DNA of 53,663 bases from Viridothelium virens (lineage: Eukaryota > Ascomycota > Dothideomycetes > Trypetheliales > Trypetheliaceae). The stretch is from the NCBI GenBank assembly GCA_010094025.1, contig ML991884.1, positions 1-53,663 of the forward strand, read 5' to 3'. Position numbers and translations under genes: made by a program. The notes under the pieces were generated by a model. The model was not told where the DNA came from. It made no database searches and was given only the letters and a program-made list of their open reading frames with translations. Positions within the stretch are counted from its first letter, which is position 1. Each line of letters opens with the position of its first letter. Of this stretch, positions 1 to 11,117 are shown piece by piece.

Positions 1-228
1 TTCTTTTAATTCTTATAATAAGTAATAAACCAGAATAGGTATTTTTTAATGCGTATTATATAATTTTTTGGGATAAAATATAGCTTAATCCAAATATTAT
101 TAAACTTTAAGAACTTTTAAAGGATTAAAAAAGATCAAATATTTTAAAAAATTAATTATATAATTTAGAGTAAATTATCTCATACAATAGCATATTAAGG
201 GGAGGAATTTTATTTTATTACAATAATT
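1..228. other. AT-rich non-coding block
   Basis: The first ~228 bases are very AT-rich, with runs of A, T and TA and no reading frame of note. Composition changes abruptly to near-balanced sequence at about 229. In filamentous ascomycetes such blocks are often decayed transposons, sometimes degraded by repeat-induced point mutation. No transposon protein is readable here, so that origin is inference. Confidence 0.6.
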
Positions 229-241
229 GTGTCGGCGCTGA

Positions 242-302
242 CGATATCAGCGATATCGCGGTAATTTATCGTACGATAGGGCTTATCGTACGATACGTAT
301 CG
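242..302. repeat. Cluster of short palindromes
   Basis: Four palindromes are packed into 61 bases. They are an 8-mer CGATATCG at 251-258 (with a related CGATATC at 242-248), the 12-mer TATCGTACGATA at 267-278 and again at 284-295, and an overlapping 12-mer CGATACGTATCG at 291-302. The cluster sits just inside the border of the AT-rich block. It resembles the subterminal repeats of DNA transposons, but no matching opposite end or transposase lies in the window. Confidence 0.75.
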
Positions 303-1119
303 CGCCTATCGTTGCCCAGTCTGTCAATCAGATTGACCAAACAAAGGATATGCTCCGCATCAAGTAAACACGTGTCGAAAATCCCACACCTGATGTTAAG
401 GTACACATGCTAATGGAGCGGAGATCGCAATCTGCAGACTCAAGGAGCTCGCTTCCGGCACGTACGGAAAGAATCCTATCGCACTACTTCTCTCGGTCGT
501 CCGTCTTTTCTGCAAGCGCCACGTCAAGCAATATACACGAAGCCAGATCATGCAGATAGAGGCAATCTGCCTCGCCATGTAAGCTGCAAGGCAAATATAT
601 GCATGATGGAGTAGTCACTGGCGCCTCCTTTCTCATTCTGTGCAAACTCGGCCGAGCCGATATCAGACAGGAAAGAAGTTGTTATTGCAAGCCTTGCACC
701 TGGTGCTCGGGTCACCCCTTCGCCTGGAAAAGACGCGGTACGATATTGTCACACTTAACCGGCCCGTCCCGGCGTCCATGGGATTCGGAGCGGGCACGGA
801 GGAAGGTTAGACACGTTCTCCGTATGTACATGATCTTATATGCCGAGGCTTTGTGGAAGTACTCGTTCGGTTTGCAGACTGCCCGAGTCATCGAGTGTGT
901 AGTTTAGTTGCACGATCATCTCAACTATGATTGCGATACAGGAACCTAAGATTTATTCTTGGACTATATACGGAGTATGTCAGGCGTAGATAGATCGCTA
1001 GATGCCAAGTCAAAAGAGATGGGTAAAGCTTGAAGACATAGATACATCGAAACGAAGATGGATTAGTTAATGACTGCTTGTGAACTTATTGCCTCAGTAA
1101 CCCCTATTCCCACTCTGGT
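303..1119. other. Gene-poor stretch
   Basis: No convincing gene. The open frames are short and resemble nothing I know. One TACGGAGTA copy lies at 969-977. The end of this stretch contains the 3' flank of the minus-strand GH93 gene. Confidence 0.5.
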
Positions 1120-2199
1120 TTAGCCAATCGTGATCTTCTGAGCCTTCGCCCCGCCATCATCCGCCAGACCAAGTAGGCTACCTCCATCAATGTCGAGAAG
1201 ACCCGGCCAGTGACTTTCGATATTGCTGAACGTCAGTTTATTTCCCCACGTCGCGCCTCCATCTCCACTAGTGAGGACCTTAGCATCTGTTCCGTCATCG
1301 TTGCCCGGCTCGTCCTCATTGGTCTGAAAGCTCGCAACCAGTGTACCACCCACGTTGATGACCTGTGGGGCATTGGCATTGGCGTTCGCAGACGTTGGCG
1401 TGTAAACAGTCTGGCGGTTGCCCCAAGTGTTACCGTCGTCCGGACTCGTCACAGAGCCGATGGTGAACTGGCCGCCGTTAGTTTCCGTTTCAAAGACAGC
1501 AATGAGGTTTGAGCCCGAAACAGTAGTAACGCCGAGCATGCCATCGCGAGTAGAGGTGAGCTCGCCGCCAGAGATGGTCGTCGCGTCTGACCAAGTCATA
1601 CCGCCGTCAGTCGAGGTCCGCATCAGGCTATCTTGGTCGGCGGCGCTGTTCTCTCGCGAGTAATAGATTTGGAGAGAGCCGTCCTGAGCACTGCGCAGAA
1701 AGGGTTCCCAATTACCGTTCGTCGGACCAGGATCTGAGGCAGGCGTGCTTAGATAGGTCCAGGTGGCACCCCCATCATCGGAATAGCAAACTGTGATGCG
1801 GAAGAACGTGTAGGTGGTGGGAGCAGTTCTATCGTGGTTACGAAAGGCAGCCAGTACGCGACCGGACGGCAGTTGCAGAACGTAGGGGTTATCGATGTCG
1901 TGCGTCGCTGAATCACCAGTCGCAACTGTACCGATCTGGTTCCAGGTAACTCCACCGTCTGTAGAGTGCACTACTACAATGGCGTTGTTACCGTCAGGAA
2001 AGGCTGTGAAGGCGCCAATAATGGATCCGTCTTGTAGGAAGTTGGCACGTGGGTACGTCCCGGCACCCATTATAGCGGGACCTCCGGACAGGCTGGGCAC
2101 AACGCCGGCTCGTCGCTGAAGAGGCGAAGCAGCGAGCATATGTCCCATCAAGATGAGAGCAACACCTAAGAGGCATGTCAACAAGCGAATGGTTGCCAT
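1120..2199 (-). CDS. GH93 exo-alpha-1,5-L-arabinanase, secreted
   Basis: Intronless gene for 359 residues. Members of family GH93 release arabinobiose from the ends of linear alpha-1,5-arabinan, a pectin side chain, outside the cell. Residues 1-24 form a signal peptide (hydrophobic core LLTCLLGVALILMG, then AAS). The rest is a beta-propeller marked by five Asp-boxes (S/T-x-D-x-G-x-x-W type) at about 79-86, 140-147, 196-203, 252-259 and 311-318. E165 (in NWEPF) and E237 (in VFETE) are 72 residues apart, the same spacing I recall for catalytic Glu170 and Glu242 of Fusarium Arb93A. Asp-boxes also occur in GH33 sialidases, but the NWEPF context and length fit GH93 better. It is complete, and its nearest upstream gene is over 2 kb away. 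Confidence 0.85.
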   Translation of the reverse strand: MATIRLLTCLLGVALILMGHMLAASPLQRRAGVVPSLSGGPAIMGAGTYPRANFLQDGSIIGAFTAFPDGNNAIVVVHSTDGGVTWNQIGTVATGDSATHDIDNPYVLQLPSGRVLAAFRNHDRTAPTTYTFFRITVCYSDDGGATWTYLSTPASDPGPTNGNWEPFLRSAQDGSLQIYYSRENSAADQDSLMRTSTDGGMTWSDATTISGGELTSTRDGMLGVTTVSGSNLIAVFETETNGGQFTIGSVTSPDDGNTWGNRQTVYTPTSANANANAPQVINVGGTLVASFQTNEDEPGNDDGTDAKVLTSGDGGATWGNKLTFSNIESHWPGLLDIDGGSLLGLADDGGAKAQKITIG

Positions 2200-4529
2200 G
2201 ATTCAATCGACGCGTGGGTATTGGAGGTTGGCAGGACTGTGGAAATTGGGTGCCTGCTCGAACATGAAAGGCAGAAAGCGAACCCGACTACCATTTTATC
2301 ATTTTGAATGCTGGAGCATCTATGCTTCCTTGTCTGAAGCTGGTGGAGGGTAATATGCGGCTTCATTCGCTTCCCACCCCGTTCCCGCAGGATGAATAGT
2401 CGCTGCCTTGATGCAACCTGCCTGATCCGAGGCTGAGTTCCGAGAAGTCCATAAGCGATGTACATGCGACATCTGTACAAGATGACGATAGGCCCTCGAA
2501 ACAATCCCTCATCGAACTGGTCTAGAAGTTCGACTGCTGTGATCACAAGTCCAAGAAATTTCTCATATTTTGGGCAGACACAGCTTGGATGAGAAAATAC
2601 TAAAACTTACGCAAATGGATTCGATCTGTGGGGTTACAGGAGTGCCTCCATGTTAATCCCTTACTCGTTAGGAGGCATCCTACGGACGCCATCCAACTTT
2701 GCACAGGTCGTCCGACCTTGCATAGTCCAACCAAGCATCCCTTAAAGGGACAGCCAACTAAAAGTAATGATTGGTGTCGAGTGATGATCCGCGCGCATCG
2801 TACATGATGTTGCAAGATGCTTTGCTTCAATGGGATCTCATACAAATCGGGTATCGCATAAGGTAACTGAAAGTCGTTGTACTGATGCTCGGAGTATTGT
2901 TAATACGAGCCGAGCAGGGGCAAAGGGCAGTGTCGCTTACGCCTGTAGCTAAGCTAAACTTACTCGAGATCTGTACCGTAGCACGGTAGTAGCTCACCCG
3001 GTAAGCATACTTAATCTTGCTTGTAGTATCCGAATAGGCCGAGCAGTGCCTTCGAAGCAGTGTCGGCTGCCGCTTTATGAAGTTAGGGTGCAGTGCTATC
3101 CGGCGCCAAAATCGTAGAGTCCGGTATCACACCTCTATCCTTGCGAAGAAGATCAGTTGGTGAGTTGTCCCACGAATGACCCCAATCTATGCAAGTGGAT
3201 CTCTTTGAAAAACTGTTCGTCGCGTACAAAAAACCCCCTGTTATCAGTAACCACTCCATGCATGCACAGCTCAGGTTTCTGCTTTTTCTCGAGCCCCCAT
3301 CTGCCGCTGCATCCGCGTACTGTATAGGCATGCTTGGTGAACTGATATCATCCGATGGGCCTAGGCTCGTCAGCGAAGAAGCTCAGACTTGAAATTGCCA
3401 ATTATGGCTCGGTGCTTGTACAATGGAGACGAATAGCGAACCCAACTAGTCATGAAAAAATCCCTCGGATAGCTCTTTCAAGTAGTTCAGAGCGAGCCTA
3501 CCTGCATCATGTGGCAAATGGACTCGGGTGCGCGTTTCGCTATTGTTTCTACACGCACTTGGAGCAAAAACTAAGCACCCCTGGTCATCATTTTGTGGGC
3601 CTATCAGTCTAAACTGGCTCTCTGCAGTACCTTACCGCCTCACATATCTTTGATGTGCATTGATACAGTTCCCCACGTAAAGCAATTACTTCAATGCTTA
3701 ACGAGGGAAACATTTGGGACCACGACCCGATGCCAATTACCATATGCGCACAAGGTGTGGCCGTCTAAACTGCTTCCTAGAAATTTCTTCGGATTTTTGG
3801 AAACTGATTTGGACATGTTATAACGGCTAAGTTTTTCTTCACCCTTTCTTTCTTTCTTTCTTTGAGATCTTCCTTTTAATAGGATAGCAAGCGTGCACAG
3901 TCCATTTTGACCCACGAGGGGCAGTCCCGAGTCTCTAGGTTAAATCCGGCGTCTCACTAAAGCCATGAGTATATTCAACCGGCCACCTTTTCCGGGGTTT
4001 GGCCAGACTGTTTCGTTTGGAGGCTCCTGGATAGCTTCAGCTCAGCCTAACCGACAGGCAATAGGGGTAACGCGAAGCAGATAATTGTCCGGGGCTATGT
4101 AATGATCATGCTCCTGGAAAGCGGATCATTTCGAAGCTTGCTAACACACTAGGGATCTGGAGACGCGATTGTTACGGCATCAACAAGCTCTCAGAGTCCC
4201 AGTGCTATATATGAAAAGGGTCGTTAATGTCAGAGTCTTCCGTATGAAAGAGTTTCTCGATTGCGCATTCTGACAAAGATTCTGTTATACATGGTAACAT
4301 CAATTTGGGTGTCTAGGATGCCATTCTCGCCAAGATTTTCGTCTCTCAAACGCCCATTTCTATCGTCAAAGAGAACCTCTTAGCAAATGTCAGTAGAAAA
4401 TATAAGCGATACGAATGCAGAGACATTGACTGCCGTGCACAAAGACGCTTTTCCTCGGCGAACATCCGCTCTTGGGAGATCTCCTCGGGGAGTACGCTAC
4501 TTTCAGTAAATATCGCGTATGAAAGATTG
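2200..4529. other. Long gap without a recognisable gene
   Basis: About 2.3 kb between the GH93 start and the 3' end of the flavin monooxygenase. The short frames on both strands have no conserved motif. A (CTTT)5 microsatellite is at 3844-3863. The right part should hold the monooxygenase 3' UTR and the left part the GH93 promoter. Confidence 0.5.
3844..3863. repeat. (CTTT)5 microsatellite
   Basis: Five perfect tandem copies of CTTT, within a pyrimidine-rich stretch in the gap between the GH93 and monooxygenase genes. Confidence 0.9.
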
Positions 4530-6950
4530 TTATTTGATCTGATTTCGTGGAGGAGTATCCTTGTATACCGGAAGTGGGGTTCCCAGGAGCTTTGCCTTGA
4601 TCTGCAATGCAATGAACCGCGAAAAGAATCTGGCTTGACCAATGGTCCCTCCGTGGTACCAGAATGCGGGGTCTAAATATTATCGTCAGCAGCGTGTTTT
4701 CACTCGAGGGTGAAGTCACACTTACGTCCAGAAGGCCTGAAGGCGCCCTTGATCTCCCCCTCTTCATTCAGACCCCAGTAGTCTTCTAGTTGATCAGCAA
4801 CTTCCTGTCCTAAGATTTCTGCAACGACAAGTCGCTGGTTCTTAACAAATCCGGTCGCAAAGACGATCACGTCTGCTTTGAGGTGATCACCATCACTAAA
4901 TAAAAGACCGTCTTTTGTGTATGATACGGGGAGGGAATCGGATTTCACTTTGATCTGGAGGCCGCTTCCATATTAGCGCTGGGTCTTATTCGATGTCCCT
5001 TTATCAAAGTATACTAAATTTTGTTGAACTTACGAAGCCCCTTGCTATTTTCTCGGAAGCTCCAACATCCATGTAGTGACCCCCTGACCGTTCATAGAGG
5101 TTGAACATTATATCTCCATACCGCTCGACTTTGAAGCCGGCCTTTTCGAGCGCATCAAATCTTTCGGGTTCTCGTCGAGCTTTGCCATGTAGCCCCTTGT
5201 TAGCCAGTAAACGAGAAACAGCGATGGGATTAGTCGCGTGGTGCCTATCGGCCAGCTCGGTTGGGAAGTTCTCATTATAGAGTCCTAGATTATACGTCAA
5301 GTTGTGTAATGGAATTTGTCGATCTGACTAACCGTGCTGAGTATCATTATAGTAATGTTCTGGGAAAACATCTGTTACGTTTGTGAGTTCAGAAATTGAC
5401 TTTCACCAAAACCTTTAGACGTGGGACATACAAGTCTTTGAGCGTTGTACCATCGTCACGGAAGCTAAATTTGCGTGGAACATATCCTCAGCAACATCGT
5501 GACCTAACAGCTCAGCTCAGTCTGACGATACCCAAAATCAGCACTGATGTCCCCACCTGTATTAGCGGTGCCCACCACGACTCCATGCTTCCCAGTCCAC
5601 GCAGAAGCAGACTTGTATTCTTGCGAATGAAGAATGAGTCCTTGAAAAGCTTCCTAGGATATGTGTTACTTGAGACTACCAATCCTGTATGCATTCTTAC
5701 CCGATTTTTGTAAGTTGGTATTAGAGGTAGTTGGCCACCAGCACCAGCAGCAAAGACAAGAAAGCGACAACTCAGGGAAGTCTCCTGGCCATAGCGTTCA
5801 ATCTTCAGAGTCCAAAGCTGCTTCTTTGTGTCCCAGGAGCCTGAGAGGAGGGTAGTGGACTGCCAGATGTTCTATGCAAGAGATGAGTGACAGCGACCTC
5901 CAGTTTGGGCTTCCCGAACCTACAATTCCGTACTTGAAAGCCCAATCTCGGTGCCCCCGCCCCAAATCTTTACCCGTGAGAAAATCTGGGTACGAGCTTG
6001 GGAATGTTCGATCAAACGGCAGATGTGCTTTCGTACTGTCAGTATCCAGACGACCAATCGTTCTGGCTTGTGAGACCTTACAGTATTCTCTGATCGTGTG
6101 TACTGCAATCGTCAGATAGGAAGGGAAATAGTCGATGGCCTAGGATACGAAAAACCAGAGCAATGTCTGTAAACTTACATCTCGTGGAGTCATATCTTGC
6201 ATTCCAGCTATCTCCCACGTCTTTGTGTTTGTCCAGAATTACATAAGAAATGCCCAAAGCCTGCAATCTTCCACCAGTAGCCAAGCCAGCTTGACCACCC
6301 CCTACAACGACGCAGCCAAAAGAAAGGTTGGAATCGATAGCCTCTGTGAGTCCGTGGACCCCACTTACGTTGGTAAAGTTGTCTTCGCGATTACCGTTGC
6401 CGTCAGTGACATGATTAGCTTCATTTAAAGTGTTGGCCCTATCGATGCCCTCCATCATCTCATCATCAGTACATCCGATTTCGGGCCTCTGCTTGACCGG
6501 CTCTAGAAAATCCACACTCGCCACCCCATGCAACCCTTCGAGGATGGTCCTCAAACGCCAGATTTTCCATCCGTCATTACTGGGCACCAGATCCAAAAAT
6601 CCACTACAACTAGTCTTGGGTGTTGCCGTAGTCTCAAAAGTAAAAGGAAATTCAACCCATGATGCATTGCCCATCCGAATGATATGTCCATTGGGTTCAA
6701 CATGAAATGACGTTGGTTTGTAGATCCTAGATGTAGCCTTCCAGGCGCCAGCTACGGAACTGGAGGTGTAGAAGGTGCGCAGGGTTCCGGTTAAGGCGAA
6801 TATATCACGCCAGACAGCGTCCTTACTGAAATGGGAGTCTTTAAGATCATTAAAAGCCGATTCAACTGCAGCAGCTATAGCTCCGAGCAAGACCCGATCT
6901 GGTATGAAAGCGTTCGGCAGAGAGACGGGGAGGTGCGGAAGGGTATACAT
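4530..6950 (-). CDS. Flavin-containing monooxygenase with N-terminal NTF2-like domain
   Basis: Ten-exon model of 632 residues. Introns are at 6103-6178, 6028-6081, 5872-5923, 5654-5700, 5504-5556, 5372-5431, 5285-5332, 4955-5033 and 4673-4725; the exon lengths sum exactly to a multiple of three. Residues ~15-155 look like an NTF2/SnoaL-type fold. Next comes an FAD Rossmann motif GGGQAG at 217-222, a FQGLILHSQEYK segment resembling the FMO fingerprint (~359-370), an NADPH motif GTANTG at ~384-389, and a late VIVFATGF motif. Such enzymes oxygenate small molecules using FAD, NADPH and O2; the substrate cannot be told. The second intron ends in AAAG rather than YAG, chosen because it restores the family-like junction EY|SHLPF. 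No secretion signal and no biosynthetic neighbours are seen. It appears intact. Confidence 0.88.
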
Positions 6951-7674
6951 GCTTCAGAACTAGAAGAATAGCCGCAGGACAAAGTCATGAAAGATGAGAA
7001 CTCCAATACTTTTAGCAAAAGTTTGAAATGGAGAATGAAAACAACAAAAAAGAAGACAGGCGTTCATTAATGACTGAACTGTCCGCTTTGCAGGTATAAA
7101 AGCCGCTTACGGGCTTTTTAACCGCGAACGGCCTGACTCTAGTAACCGCTAGATCTGTGCCGTCTAACCCTTGCCAAAGTCTATCCTCCAATATTCGGTC
7201 GTGGGATGAAGGGAGTGGTGTCGCCCCGCCCTTAAGTTTCTGGAGATGCAGCAAGGCGTACCTAGGTACACGTGTACTAAGCCCATCATGATGACATTAA
7301 GGACGGCAGTGGAGGCCAGCGCCTAAGGCGGCGTCGGCGCGGCTTTGAAGTGGCAATACGGAGCACGGAGTAGAGTCGAGTGGCGGTAGAGGTAGTGGGG
7401 TGGGGTGGTGGGATGGTCTCATGACAAGGCACGCTAGAGACACTGAGATGGAGGGGCTCGAGACAATTGCGGCTAGCACGCACGTGACGCCTTATCTTAT
7501 CTCTTAGGTTAAAGTGGGCAGGCAGACGTTCAACCTCGCGACTAGATTCAAACATTACAAACATCAGCAATTCATTTTGACACAGTTTTACTCCTCTCGG
7601 TACACGACAAAATATCAGAGCCTCTATAGAAGTTGGCGCGTCGCTTATCGACTGCTCAGGTCTTCTGTGACACC
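6951..7674. promoter_or_regulatory. Divergent intergenic region, monooxygenase / SGF73
   Basis: 724 bases separate two divergent starts, so promoters of both genes should lie here. A TATAAAAG string is at 7095-7102 on the plus strand, far from the SGF73 start, so its role is unclear. A tandem TACGGAGCACGGAGTA is at 7357-7372 and resembles the 9-mer scattered through the window. Confidence 0.5.
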
Positions 7675-9297
7675 ATGGCCTCGGATACCGCGAGTCGCAA
7701 GAGTACGCGTCCTGCCTTCTACTTGTATAATATATTTGACTAACCATACTGATGAAGCTCCTGCAACGAATGGCGAAGCAAAGCAGAACTCTGGCTGGGT
7801 TACTCAAGCTGCCATTGACGAGGTCTTTACCGAGAAAGAAAAGAAGCTCACAACAATCAAGATTAAAAAACCAGGTCCAAAGCTAGTCAAGCCCGGTAAT
7901 TGGAAAGAACCTGAATTTGAAGGAGGTACGTATGCTGCTTAGACACCTTTTTGTACCACGCTTATACTGGTCGGTAGAAGAGAAGAGAGCAGAAGGCTCG
8001 CATGACCGGTCCACGTCACCTTTGATCAACCCGATCCCTGCTGAAATCGCCGCCGCATTTCCGACTGGTCGGCCGATGGAGGATAAACCTGACACTGTTC
8101 AATGCAAGCACTGCAAGAAACCTATTCTACGACATGCTGCCGCAAAACATATTCAAGACTGCCTTGCTGAGAAGCAAAAAAAGGCGAGACTGAAGAAGGA
8201 GCGAAAGGAAGAGAAAGAGAAAGCACAGCGTAAAGCCGAGGGGAAGGACGATGAAAAGGATGACGCTGACGGAGCATCCACAAATGGCGATAAATCAAAA
8301 GGGGCCCGCAAAAGTGCAGTCAACGGTGATGGCACAGCAGCTAAGAAGACGAAGAAGAGGAAAGCGGATGGCGATCTTGGTGAGAAAGCGCCCAAGAAGA
8401 AGAAGAAAGATGAACCGAAACCCAAAGCACCTAAGACAAAGGGGCCAGTCGATGTAGAGAAACAGTGCGGTGTTACTCTACCGAATGGCGCTCAATGTGC
8501 GCGGAGCCTGACATGCAAGAGCCATAGCATGGGGGCCAAGAGGGCGGTGCCGGGAAGAAGCCTACCATATGATATGTTGTTACAGCAATATCAGAAAAAA
8601 AACCAGGCGAAGCAGCAAAGTACGTTCGACCCTTCGTATCCTTGCTTCTGCGCAAGAATAGTTGCCGATCATCTGTTATTTTGCTTTGGATGTAAAACCC
8701 AAGATCTCTGCACCTTTCTATCTTTCTCATTCACCCTCGAAGCTGTAGAAGCACTTCAGCGATCTCTTCTGTTGTCATGCTTTCAAAATTCTCGTTACAA
8801 TCAACTAACCAATCTCTACCTACACAGAAGCGCTAGTGGATGCCAATGCTCCCATTATCGATGACTTCGAACCCAGCGGTCCTATCGATTCCGACGAAGA
8901 ACGCGACGCCGTACTCTCGGCTATTGCGCGCTCACGAAGCCGTCCCCTCGCTACCGCTCATCATTATTCTACCAAATCCCGCTATCAGGTCATCCGCATG
9001 AAGGAAATGCTCTCCGGCGCACTTGGCGGACGTAATGGCGCTGGCCTTTTCAGCGTTAAGTCCCGTGGCGGTGAGACAGGAGACGGTGGTATGGGGAGGG
9101 GAGGCGACATGCAGCCCCTTGGGTCGGCAACGCTGCCAGGTGAAGGACCTTTTGCAAGTCCGGTGTTGAGTGTGACGCCTACAGTGGACGCTTTCGGTGG
9201 GAACCATGAGCGTAGGGCAAGTGCAGCGGGGCCAAGGGGAACACCTGGGCTGGGAAGTAGGCATGGAAGTATGAGCTCGACGGCTGGAATTCCTTAG
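7675..9297 (+). CDS. SGF73: SAGA-associated factor Sgf73 (SCA7 domain)
   Basis: Four exons give about 435 residues; introns are at 7703-7757, 7926-7977 and 8620-8827. Sgf73/ataxin-7 anchors the histone H2B deubiquitinase module to the SAGA coactivator in the nucleus. A short conserved region carries a zinc-binding pattern (CKHCKKPILRH, then H and C) after FPTGRP. A Lys/Glu-rich linker follows, then the SCA7 domain (CGVTLPNGAQCARSLTCKSH, then RSLPYDMLLQQY). The tail is low-complexity. The first exon is only 28 nt and its intron ends in GAAG after a good GACTAAC branch site. The second intron could instead end at 7992, removing five residues. The ATG at 7675 gives the only start in frame with the conserved part. 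Confidence 0.85.
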
Positions 9298-9797
9298 ACT
9301 AGGATTCGGAGGTTTCAACCACAACTATTGCTGAAGGGCGTCTGGAGCTTGACGTGCGGCCAGAGGCCAATTTACGATACCCAATTCATGTTCTACTGGA
9401 AGGATCTGCATGAAATCTATAGGATTTCGACGAATCACGACTATGATACCATGATGAATATATTGAAATGCTCGTACTAGAGCTCCAAGTGCACAATCGA
9501 TAATACTACATTCCACTTCATGTGCGCTTGACGTAGCTCCACATATTTCCATGCCCCATATCAATTCTTCCTACTTAGGTTTCCATGTCTTGATTTTGAG
9601 CGCCTCATAAGAATACATCAACGCTGGATGACTATCAGATGAATGAGTTAACCTCATATGCAAATAGATGAAGACGATTACAGTCAGGACAAGAGATTCG
9701 ACAATCTTTAAGCTGGGAAAGAGGCAGGAGGCGAACTCAACGAATTTCTCTTCAGCCATGACCATACTGTCCTACCGCCTTCCCAACGCCTTGTCCA

Positions 9798-10427
9798 CTA
9801 CTGCAACGCAAACTCTCCACCAACCCATGCCGCCATCAAAAACAGTACACTCTGCACCGGAATCCACCACAGCCCCACATATCTCCCGCTCCCCCGCTCC
9901 TTCGTCTCATCCGTATACCCCACCGAATACAGCACCCGACTGACGCTCCACGCAGCGCCCAGCCCCGCGCTCACCAGGGGCCAGCGCAAGCCCGCGATCA
10001 GCAGAGAGATCAGCAGGCTGGGCTGGTTTTCGACGAAGTTGCCGTGGGCGCGCTGCGCGCAGTTGTAGAGGTACATGGCCTTTTGCTGGGCAGGTTCCGC
10101 GGCGGCGATCTGCGAGTGCTCGGCGTAGACTTGCGGCATCGCGACTTTCGCGCGGCTGCGGTAGGGAGGAACGCGGAAGGAGAGCCAGGAGGCGAGGAGC
10201 GGGGTGAGGGCGGCGGAGAGGAGGACGTAGCTGGTGGGTGGGATTGTTAGTTCGGATGGTATGGAGTATGGGATCGGAGCTGTTTTGAGTGCGCGTTCTT
10301 TCATCCATCATTTTCCGATTTTTGGATTGGTTCAATCGTGAAATAGCTGAAGTGATATACTGCACAACAGTTTGTAGATTTGTACTTACCCGTAGTCCTT
10401 CGGAACTGTGATAGTGGCCATGGCCAT
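9798..10427 (-). CDS. MAPEG-family membrane protein (microsomal GST 3-like)
   Basis: Two exons (intron 10231-10389) give 156 residues, normal for the family. The splice joins TITVPKDYG to YVLLSAALTP, reproducing the MGST3 N-terminus. Later motifs include YNCAQRAHGNFVENQPS, the family's glutathione-site loop, and GYTDETKERGSGRY. About four hydrophobic helices are evident. MAPEG enzymes are trimeric membrane proteins with glutathione transferase or peroxidase activity, usually in the ER. The start at 10427 (MAMAT) is preferred, though the Met two codons later is equally possible. It is convergent with SGF73, with 500 bases between the stops. Confidence 0.85.
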
Positions 10428-11117
10428 GGCTAGAGTTTGTCAATTACGAGAGTTTCAAAGTTTGAACCGAAGCCAGATTATCTCAAAGATTCGAAGTTGA
10501 ATGCGAAAAGAAGATGAACAGAATGCAATTGTACTCCCTTTGCGTGTAATTCTTCCTTCTTTAGAGATCTGATGTCTTAAATGGCAGAAACATTTAGTGT
10601 TTGAAGAGCCCGACTGCGGTGAGTGGAGCTTCAATCCCTCCGCGGGAGAAGAAAGATGCAATCTCCGCTTTCACCGATTTCTAAGCTGTACCTGACTTGA
10701 ACTGCTTCGAGTTCCTCTTGAAGCTGGTCTCTCATGTGAGAATTTCGTATTGCACACTTCATGAATCAGACCATTTCCCTGGTCTCTCGTGAATGTTGTT
10801 GGGAACTGTCTGCCTGTGCCGTGACGCATGCGCAATCCTTCATAGCGGCACCTCGACGCCGGGCATCGTCGAAAAAGCACTGATGCAGAGATGGCCGATT
10901 TGGTCTACCTTTGAAGTAGCGATTGGCAAGTCATAGCGTAGGCTGCAAGGCAAAGAGAAGCTACAGAGATTGGGGCCGACTCAGCCTGATATCCTTCGAG
11001 GATGGCGGACGGCTGAACGATCGGCATGACCGATCAACACGAAGAGGCATGACATTCAAAGATACCCAGCCTTGCATTCTACGTTTTCGGAAAAATCGTC
11101 GTTGTCATGATATACAA

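Noticed and set aside
1120-2199. Sialidase (GH33) as an identity for the Asp-box protein
   Set aside because: Asp-boxes are shared, but the NWEPF and VFETE glutamates with 72-residue spacing and the length fit GH93; no RIP motif of GH33 is seen near the N-terminus.
4390-4767. 125-residue minus-strand frame at the 3' end of the monooxygenase
   Set aside because: It reads through the last intron and exon in the wrong frame; the spliced model ends with a conserved-looking tail at 4530.
1120-6950. GH93 gene plus monooxygenase as a biosynthetic cluster
   Set aside because: They are separated by 2.3 kb, have unrelated roles, and no synthase, transporter or regulator is nearby.
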